From Nostoc sp. NMS8 (GTDB lineage Bacteria; Cyanobacteriota; Cyanobacteriia; Cyanobacteriales; Nostocaceae): a stretch of 47,391 bases of DNA. The first letter of the stretch is position 1, and each line of letters starts with the position of its first letter. Positions 41,911 to 47,391 of this stretch are shown in pieces. The position numbers were made by a program, and so were the translations under genes. Below the pieces are notes generated by a model that was not told the DNA's origin, searched no databases, and saw only the letters and a program-made list of their open reading frames with translations. Location: positions 1-47,391 of the forward strand of contig NZ_JABXKK010000111.1 of assembly GCF_017115045.1 (NCBI RefSeq), written 5' to 3'.

Positions 41911-43818
41911 ATGCATCTGAGCGAAATCACCCATCCTAATCAGTTGCACGGTTTATCTGTTCGCCAACTACAACAGATTGCCCGTCAGATTCGAGATAAG
42001 CATCTCCAAACAGTAGCAGTTAATGGTGGACACTTGGGGCCAGGGTTGGGTGTTGTCGAATTGACACTAGGACTTTATCAGACGCTAGATTTAGATCGCG
42101 ATAAAGTGATTTGGGATGTAGGACACCAAGCTTATCCCCACAAACTGCTTACCGGACGTTACGATCGCTTCCACACCCTCAGACAAAAGGACGGAGTTGC
42201 AGGTTATCTCAAACGCGGTGAAAACAAATTTGACCACTTTGGGGCTGGACACGCTTCTACAAGTATTTCCGCAGCATTGGGCATGGCTTTAGCGCGAGAC
42301 TTGAAAGGGGAAAAATTTAAAGCCGTTGCCGTGATTGGCGATGGGGCGCTAACTGGCGGTATGGCTTTAGAAGCCATCAACCATGCTGGACACATGCCGA
42401 AAACTAACCTCTTAGTTGTTCTCAACGACAACGACATGTCCATATCTCGCAACGTCGGCGCGATTCCCCGCTATCTCAACAAAATGCGCCTCAGCCAACC
42501 GGTGCAATTTATTAAAGATAATCTTGAAGAACAGTTTAAACAAATTCCCTTCGTGGGTGAATCCCTGTCTCCCGAACTTGGACGCATCAAAGAAGGTATG
42601 AAACGCTTGGCTGTTCCTAAGGTAGGTGCAGTTTTTGAAGAACTCGGCTTTACCTACATTGGGCCAGTGGATGGACATAATCTCGAAGAATTGATTACCA
42701 CCTTCCAACAGGCACATCAGATACCAGGCCCAGTCTTGGTACACGTCGCAACAGTCAAAGGCAAAGGTTATGAAATTGCCGAACTCGATCAAGTTGGCTA
42801 CCACGCCCAAAGCCCCTTCAACGTAGCAACTGGCAAAGCCATTCCTTCTAATAAACCCAAACCCCCGGCTTATGCCAAAGTGTTTTCACACACTCTGGTG
42901 AAACTTGCCGAACAAAACCCGAAAATCGTCGGCATTACTGCGGCGATGGCAACAGGGACAGGCTTAGATAAACTTCAGGCAAAACTACCCAATCAATATA
43001 TTGATGTCGGCATTGCGGAACAACACGCGATTACTCTAGCAGCAGGACTTGCAACTGAAGGGATGCGCCCCGTAGCTGTTATCTATTCTACCTTCCTGCA
43101 ACGCGCCTACGACCAAATAATTCACGATGTCTGCATCCAAAACCTGCCAGTATTTTTCTGCTTAGATCGGGCAGGAATTGTCGGTGCTGATGGCCCCACC
43201 CACCAAGGTATGTATGACATTGCCTATCTGCGTTGTATTCCCAACATAGCAATTATGGCACCCAAAGACGAAGCAGAAATGCAAAGCATGATAGTAACTG
43301 GTGTTAATCATACCAGTGGCCCCATCGCAATGCGTTATCCCCGTGGCAATGGTTACGGCGTTCCCTTGATGGAAGAAGGTTGGGAACCTTTGGAAATTGG
43401 CAAAGGTGAAATTCTGCGTACAGGCGATGATGTGTTAATCGTCGCCTATGGCACAATGGTCTACCCAGGAATGCAGGCTGCGGAAATTCTCAGCGAACAT
43501 GGGATTGAAGCAACTGTAATTAATGCCCGTTTTGTTAAGCCTTTGGATACCGAGTTGATTTTACCTTTAGCTAAGAAAATCGGCCGCGTTGTCACCTTAG
43601 AAGAAGGCTGTGTGATGGGTGGATTTGGTAGTGCGATCGCTGAAGCTTTACTAGATGCAGATATTCTGGTTCCTGTCAAGCGATTTGGTGTACCAGATGT
43701 ATTGGTAGATCATGCAGAACCCAATGAATCAAAGGCAGAACTAGGTTTAACTAGCCATCAAATAGCAGAGAGAGTTTTGCAAGCTTTCTTTAAGCAGCAA
43801 GTATCGGCTGTGGTTTAG
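41911..43818 (+). CDS. dxs: 1-Deoxy-D-xylulose-5-phosphate synthase
   Basis: Thiamine-diphosphate enzyme condensing pyruvate and glyceraldehyde-3-phosphate in the first step of the MEP pathway, which supplies all isoprenoids (carotenoids, phytol, quinone tails, and the terpene of the cluster at 7.0-9.6 kb). The 635-residue length is standard. The TPP/Mg site GDGALTGGMALEAIN with downstream NDNDMSIS is seen, as are GHASTSISAALGMA, the transketolase pyrimidine-domain motif DVGIAEQHAITLAAG with its catalytic Glu, and DRAGIVGADGPTHQG. A purine-rich GAGAGGAAA lies about 10 nt upstream. It is followed by a perfect 16-bp terminator stem, so it is transcribed alone. Confidence 0.98.
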   Translation: MHLSEITHPNQLHGLSVRQLQQIARQIRDKHLQTVAVNGGHLGPGLGVVELTLGLYQTLDLDRDKVIWDVGHQAYPHKLLTGRYDRFHTLRQKDGVAGYLKRGENKFDHFGAGHASTSISAALGMALARDLKGEKFKAVAVIGDGALTGGMALEAINHAGHMPKTNLLVVLNDNDMSISRNVGAIPRYLNKMRLSQPVQFIKDNLEEQFKQIPFVGESLSPELGRIKEGMKRLAVPKVGAVFEELGFTYIGPVDGHNLEELITTFQQAHQIPGPVLVHVATVKGKGYEIAELDQVGYHAQSPFNVATGKAIPSNKPKPPAYAKVFSHTLVKLAEQNPKIVGITAAMATGTGLDKLQAKLPNQYIDVGIAEQHAITLAAGLATEGMRPVAVIYSTFLQRAYDQIIHDVCIQNLPVFFCLDRAGIVGADGPTHQGMYDIAYLRCIPNIAIMAPKDEAEMQSMIVTGVNHTSGPIAMRYPRGNGYGVPLMEEGWEPLEIGKGEILRTGDDVLIVAYGTMVYPGMQAAEILSEHGIEATVINARFVKPLDTELILPLAKKIGRVVTLEEGCVMGGFGSAIAEALLDADILVPVKRFGVPDVLVDHAEPNESKAELGLTSHQIAERVLQAFFKQQVSAVV

Positions 43819-43841
43819 CTAATTCTAAGTCAAAATAGTTT

Positions 43842-43878
43842 TATGAAAATAACCCCAAATTCTGGGGTTATTTTCATA
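43842..43878. terminator. Bidirectional terminator after dxs
   Basis: TATGAAAATAACCCCA (43842-43857) and TGGGGTTATTTTCATA (43863-43878) form a perfect 16-bp stem with a 5-nt AATTC loop, starting 23 bp after the dxs stop. The TTATTTT half serves as a T-rich tail. Confidence 0.85.
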
Positions 43879-43923
43879 AGGATACTGAAAACCCTCCAAA
43901 TTTTCTAGGCAGTTTGCCTAATC

Positions 43924-43987
43924 CAATACAGTTCAGATCAGCCCAAAACACTTGTAGAGACAGCGATTTATCGCGTCTCGAAAACCC
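43924..43987. repeat. Dispersed repeat, GACGCGAT family, copy D
   Basis: It is the reverse complement of copy A (15651-15717), sharing the CAATACAGTTCAGATCAGCC end and the CACTTGTAGAGACAGCGATT core, with only a few changes. The two copies are 28 kb apart in opposite orientation. Confidence 0.82.
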
Positions 43988-44081
43988 AAAATTGTTGCCT
44001 AATCCCTCTATTGGAGGAAGAATTAAATATTACCGTTAAATTAATGTTATTAAATATACAAAAATATAGAGGCTTTTTACT

Positions 44082-45422
44082 ATGGCTGCTGATGTATTCG
44101 AGTTACCAGCACCGTCCGCCAACTCAATAGTTGGACATCTACTTGAACTTGGACAAGACCCATTAGGATTTCTGACCCGTTGTCGTGACTATGGTGATCT
44201 TGTTCCCTTACAGTTAGGGTTAACATCTAGTTGTTTAATAACTAATCCTGAATATATAGAAGAAGTCCTCAAAAATCGCAACAATTTTATTAAAAGTCGA
44301 GGCTTACGGGCTTTAAAAACCTTATTAGGAGAAGGCTTGTTAAGTGCCGAAGGAGAATCCTGGTTTTGGCAGCGTCGTCTTGCCCAACCAGTATTTCACC
44401 AAAAACGGATTAATGCCTATAGCCAAATAATGGTAGAGTACACCAACCAAATGCTTCAAAGTTGGCACGATGATGAAACTCATGATGTTCATGAAGATAT
44501 GATGCACCTAACGCTGCAAATAGTTATGAAGTGCATATTTAGCTCAGATGTAAATGCAGGAGAAGCAAAAGTTGTTGCCAATGCACTAGATGTAGCAATG
44601 CAGTGGTTTGAAAGTAAGCGGCGGCAGAATTTTCTGGTATTGGAGTGGTTTCCCAGACCTGAAAATATCCGTTATCGTAACGCTATTGCCCAAATGGATG
44701 AAGCTATTTATAAACTGATTCAAGAACGTCGCAATAGTACAGAAAAAAGCAATGATTTGTTGACAATGTTAATGGAAGCAAAAGACGAACAAACTCTTCA
44801 GCAGATGGATGATAAATTGCTGCGGGATGAAGTCGCTACCTTAATGTTGGCAGGGCATGAAACTACTGCCAATACTTTATCCTGGACGTGGTTGCTTTTG
44901 GCGCAAAATCCCGAAGTGCGTGAAAAATTACAATCAGAGTTAAATCAAGTCCTGCAAGGAAAATTACCAACACTAGAAGACCTTGGACAGTTAGTTTATA
45001 CACAGCAAATTATCAAAGAATCAATGCGCTTGTATCCTCCAGTACCTCTTATGGGGCGGGAAGCAGCAGTAGATACGCAGATTGGTGATTATGAAATTCC
45101 TCAAGGCATGGCAATCATGATCAGCCAATGGGTAATGCACCGTCATCCAAAGTATTTTGAGAATCCTGAAGCTTTTCAACCAGAAAGATGGACACAGGAA
45201 TTTGAAAAGCAACTACCGAAAGGAGTATATTTTCCCTTTGGAGATGGGCCAAGGATTTGTATTGGTAAAGGTTTTGCTCAGATGGAAGCGGCTTTGTTAT
45301 TGGCAACTATCGCTCAAAGCTTCCAAATGGATTTAGTACCAGGATACTCAATCGTGCCACAGCCTTCAATTACCTTACGCCCAGAAAACGGGCTGAAGGT
45401 ACAACTCAAACAGGTTGCTTAA
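44082..45422 (+). CDS. Cytochrome P450
   Basis: Haem-thiolate monooxygenase of 446 residues. The I-helix motif is AGHETTANTLSW, the K-helix ExxR is ESMR, PERW follows, and the haem loop is PFGDGPRICIGKG with Cys393 as ligand. The segment LLSAEGESWFWQRRLAQPVFH is typical of the CYP4/CYP102-like clan of bacterial P450s, distinct from the CYP110-type enzyme at 8173. There is no N-terminal membrane anchor, so it is soluble and needs ferredoxin. The substrate is unknown; its position after dxs may be chance since a terminator intervenes. A TIR element separates it from mtnA. Confidence 0.93.
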   Translation: MAADVFELPAPSANSIVGHLLELGQDPLGFLTRCRDYGDLVPLQLGLTSSCLITNPEYIEEVLKNRNNFIKSRGLRALKTLLGEGLLSAEGESWFWQRRLAQPVFHQKRINAYSQIMVEYTNQMLQSWHDDETHDVHEDMMHLTLQIVMKCIFSSDVNAGEAKVVANALDVAMQWFESKRRQNFLVLEWFPRPENIRYRNAIAQMDEAIYKLIQERRNSTEKSNDLLTMLMEAKDEQTLQQMDDKLLRDEVATLMLAGHETTANTLSWTWLLLAQNPEVREKLQSELNQVLQGKLPTLEDLGQLVYTQQIIKESMRLYPPVPLMGREAAVDTQIGDYEIPQGMAIMISQWVMHRHPKYFENPEAFQPERWTQEFEKQLPKGVYFPFGDGPRICIGKGFAQMEAALLLATIAQSFQMDLVPGYSIVPQPSITLRPENGLKVQLKQVA

Positions 45423-45440
45423 GGAGGCAGGAGGAATCCC

Positions 45441-45584
45441 CATAAATAAATTTAGGCGTTCCGTCAGCATCAGCTAAAGGGGAATTTAACAAGGACGTTG
45501 TATTTTAAGACGTATGGCTCAAAATACATACAATTCGTAGAGAGAAATATGAAGTTCGTTTAGTTGCCCCTAAATTTATTTATG
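45441..45584. mobile_element. MITE-like element with perfect 16-bp terminal inverted repeats
   Basis: CATAAATAAATTTAGG (45441-45456) and CCTAAATTTATTTATG (45569-45584) are perfect inverted copies bounding 144 bp without a gene. It lies between the P450 stop and the mtnA start, and so might carry or disrupt the mtnA promoter. Confidence 0.82.
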
Positions 45585-45625
45585 AGGATAATTAATTTTG
45601 AATTTTGAATTCGGAGCAAAGCGAC

Positions 45626-46705
45626 GTGACACTTTCCACAAACCAGGTTTATCCCGTTATTTGGCACAACGATTCGGTGTCATTAATTGACCAAACGCGC
45701 TTACCTAACGAATATACCTTTGTAGAAATTCACCGCAGTGAAGATATGGCGCGGGCGATTAAAACGATGATTGTCCGAGGTGCGCCGGCAATCGGTGTGG
45801 CTGCGGGGTATGGAATGTATCTTGGCGCGAGGGAAATTGAAACAAGCGATCGCACTGAATTTTTGCAAAACTTAGATAAAGTTGCTCAGTTATTACGTTC
45901 TACTCGTCCGACGGCGGTAAATTTATTTTGGGCAATTAGTCGAATGATGAAAGTTGCTAAAGAAACGCTGGGAACTGTTGAAGACATAAAGCAAACCCTT
46001 TTCCAAACAGCCCAAGCAATCAACGTTGAAGATTTGCAAACCTGTCAAGCGATCGGTGACAATGGTTTGGCAGTCTTACCCACTACCCCCGAAAGGCTGA
46101 CGCTACTTACTCACTGCAACGCTGGGGCGCTAGCTACTGCTGGTTATGGCACAGCTTTGGGTGTTGTGCGTTCTGCTTGGAGGGAAGGACGTTTAGAACG
46201 TTTATTTGCCGACGAAACCCGTCCTCGTTTGCAAGGTGCAAAACTCACCGCTTGGGAATGTGTGCAAGAAGGTATTCCGGTGACATTAATTACTGATAAT
46301 ATGGCAGCCCATTGCATGAAACAGGGTTTGATTCATGCTGTAGTTGTGGGTGCCGATCGCATTGCTGCTAATGGTGACACTGCTAATAAAATTGGTACGT
46401 ATAGTGTGGCGATCGCAGCTAAAGCTCATAATATCCCTTTCTTTGTCGCTGCACCCCTTTCTACCGTCGATTTTGAATTAGCCGATGGCAGCCAAATTCC
46501 CATTGAAGAACGCGAACCAACAGAAATATATCAAGTTGGCGATACTATTCTCACACCTGCGGGTATAGATTTTTATAACCCAGCTTTTGATGTGACTCCA
46601 GCTGAGTTGATTACAGCCATCATTACAGAAAATGGAGCGATCGCACCTGATAAATTAGCGAAATCACAGTTAAAGAAATTACCGATTGGGTTAAATCCGA
46701 ATTAA
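45626..46705 (+). CDS. mtnA: S-methyl-5-thioribose-1-phosphate isomerase
   Basis: Methionine-salvage enzyme converting methylthioribose-1-phosphate to methylthioribulose-1-phosphate. It belongs to the eIF2B-alpha-like superfamily. The active-site cysteine lies in THCNAGALAT and the catalytic aspartate in VVGADRIAANGDTANKIGT. The N-terminal MIVRGAPAIGVAAGYG is characteristic. I prefer the GTG at 45626 (359 residues, GGAG about 9 nt before it) over the TTG at 45605. The nearby MITE at 45441-45584 ends 41 bp before this start. A terminator follows at 46780. Confidence 0.96.
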   Translation: MTLSTNQVYPVIWHNDSVSLIDQTRLPNEYTFVEIHRSEDMARAIKTMIVRGAPAIGVAAGYGMYLGAREIETSDRTEFLQNLDKVAQLLRSTRPTAVNLFWAISRMMKVAKETLGTVEDIKQTLFQTAQAINVEDLQTCQAIGDNGLAVLPTTPERLTLLTHCNAGALATAGYGTALGVVRSAWREGRLERLFADETRPRLQGAKLTAWECVQEGIPVTLITDNMAAHCMKQGLIHAVVVGADRIAANGDTANKIGTYSVAIAAKAHNIPFFVAAPLSTVDFELADGSQIPIEEREPTEIYQVGDTILTPAGIDFYNPAFDVTPAELITAIITENGAIAPDKLAKSQLKKLPIGLNPN

Positions 46706-46779
46706 TGCAGAACTTGCGCCGAGTTCTCGATAACTCTAAATCCGAATAACGGAAACTTTATAGGGGATTGCCCCAAAAA

Positions 46780-46819
46780 AATCTCCGACTTTTCAGAAAA
46801 GCCGGGGATTTTGTTTTTT
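46780..46819 (+). terminator. Intrinsic terminator after mtnA
   Basis: AATCTCCGACTTTT and AAAAGCCGGGGATT pair with two mismatches around CAG, followed by TTGTTTTTTG. It shares its loop-flanking sequence and T-tract with the terminator at 41338-41378. Confidence 0.85.
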
Positions 46820-46923
46820 GACCACTTTAAAATCTGACAGATCAAAATTTATCAGCGATTTTTTCAATAATTTTATCTAAACTTCATATTTGGACTAAAT
46901 TTAATAAGTAGAATCCGCAATTA

Positions 46924-47170
46924 CTTACTCAAAATAAGCTTTTGCTTTCTCAAACCCCAGTTTGCTTACTCATTTTGGTGTTTTCCGCAAGTCAAATAAG
47001 CTTTGACTTACTCAAAAGAAGCTTTTGCTTTCTCATTTTAGTGTTTTCCGCAAGTCAAATAAGCTTTGACTTACTCAAAAGAAGCTTTTACTTTCTCATT
47101 TCGGTGTTTTCCGCAAGTCAAATAAGCTTTTGCTTTCTCAAAATGCCATTTGACTTACTCAAACCCTAGT
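46924..47170. repeat. Tandem repeat, 21-bp modules in a 63-bp higher-order unit
   Basis: Degenerate direct copies of a unit of 20-21 bp such as CTTACTCAAAAGAAGCTTTT(G), CTTTCTCATTTTAGTGTTTT(C) and CGCAAGTCAAATAAGCTTTG(A) follow in order and repeat as a 63-bp block about two to three times. The open frame through it (46942-47169) is a by-product of the period. Confidence 0.85.
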
Positions 47171-47391
47171 TCGCTTTTTGATTTTGGTGTTTTTTGCAAA
47201 TAAAATGCCATTTCGCTTTTTTAAAATCGTTGATTTATCAGAAGATGTCTGAGAAGTATTAAATATTTGTTGATCCCCTTAACCCCCTTAAAAAAGCTAG
47301 GGTTGTATACACAAGTCAAATTAGCCCCTTGTAAAGGGCAGGGCTGTTTCATTCCCTAAAACAGGTAAAATTGCAAGGGTAGAAGGGGGGG
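47171..47391. other. Window end: decayed tandem repeat and partial dispersed repeat
   Basis: Degenerate 21-mers fade out by about 47220. From about 47273 there is a CCCCTTAACCCCCTTAAA repeat with GTATACACAAGT, related to the element at 2480-2664 and apparently cut by the window end. No gene is seen. Confidence 0.55.

Noticed and set aside
46942..47169. 75-codon open frame of repeated hydrophobic segments
   Set aside because: A by-product of the 21-bp tandem repeat at 46924-47170.
1..47391. tRNA, rRNA, tmRNA or other structural RNA genes
   Set aside because: Reading the intergenic regions I found no cloverleaf or TTCGA loop arrangement that I could defend; a covariance-model scan would settle this.
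1..47391. Intact transposase or phage genes
   Set aside because: Many MITE-like elements are present, but no reading frame has DDE, HUH or integrase signatures.

Overview
The window is chromosomal DNA of a filamentous heterocystous cyanobacterium of the Nostoc/Anabaena group. The signs are a psbA (D1) gene, the cyanobacterial photosystem I subunit gene psaX, a cyanobacterial-type PEP carboxylase, abundant HIP1 octamers (GCGATCGC), heptanucleotide repeats of the CCCCAGT/CCCCAAT type, many small palindromic dispersed elements, and large Ser/Thr-His hybrid kinases typical of Nostocales. I see no tRNA, rRNA, CRISPR array, prophage or intact transposase gene.

Layout. (1) 0.3-6.4 kb: an all-minus-strand signalling block with a response-regulator/histidine kinase fusion, a FIST-domain sensor, a second histidine kinase with a near-duplicate catalytic core, a small MetOD1-like three-cysteine protein and a PAS histidine kinase. 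(2) 7.0-15.5 kb: a terpene minicluster with a class I terpene synthase, a CYP110-type P450 and, convergent with them, a 1890-residue Ser/Thr kinase-AAA ATPase-GAF-histidine kinase. The same trio is described for sesquiterpene loci of Nostoc punctiforme and Nostoc sp. PCC 7120. (3) 15.9-25.5 kb: a response regulator with a coiled-coil tail, lipA, psaX, a LivH-type permease, a hybrid histidine kinase, larE, a DUF4864 protein overlapping an SGNH hydrolase, a small orphan protein and a solitary DNA methyltransferase. (4) 25.8-33.3 kb: psbA with its terminator, a NiCoT nickel/cobalt permease, and an MBOAT acyltransferase beside a DUF1574/SGNH-like membrane protein, probably a surface-polymer acylation pair. 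(5) 33.7-41.4 kb: ppc with a small membrane-protein gene upstream, several small conserved-looking orphans, an aldo/keto reductase and a secreted LEA-like helical protein. (6) 41.9-46.7 kb: dxs (isoprenoid precursor supply), a second P450 and mtnA (methionine salvage). The window closes in a 21-bp-period minisatellite and a repeat fragment.

How the parts may work together. Dxs supplies C5 precursors, and the terpene synthase and CYP110 would make and oxidise a cyclic terpene. Five kinases with HEINNP or HEIRTP histidine boxes lie within 21 kb, and four share closely similar HEINNP cores, yet none carries a recognisable DNA-binding output domain. Kinase signalling controlling terpene formation is therefore a hypothesis. 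Intergenic DNA is unusually rich in non-autonomous palindromic elements. In several places such DNA seems to have entered coding sequence (ppc, lipA, the nickel permease) or to supply a start codon.
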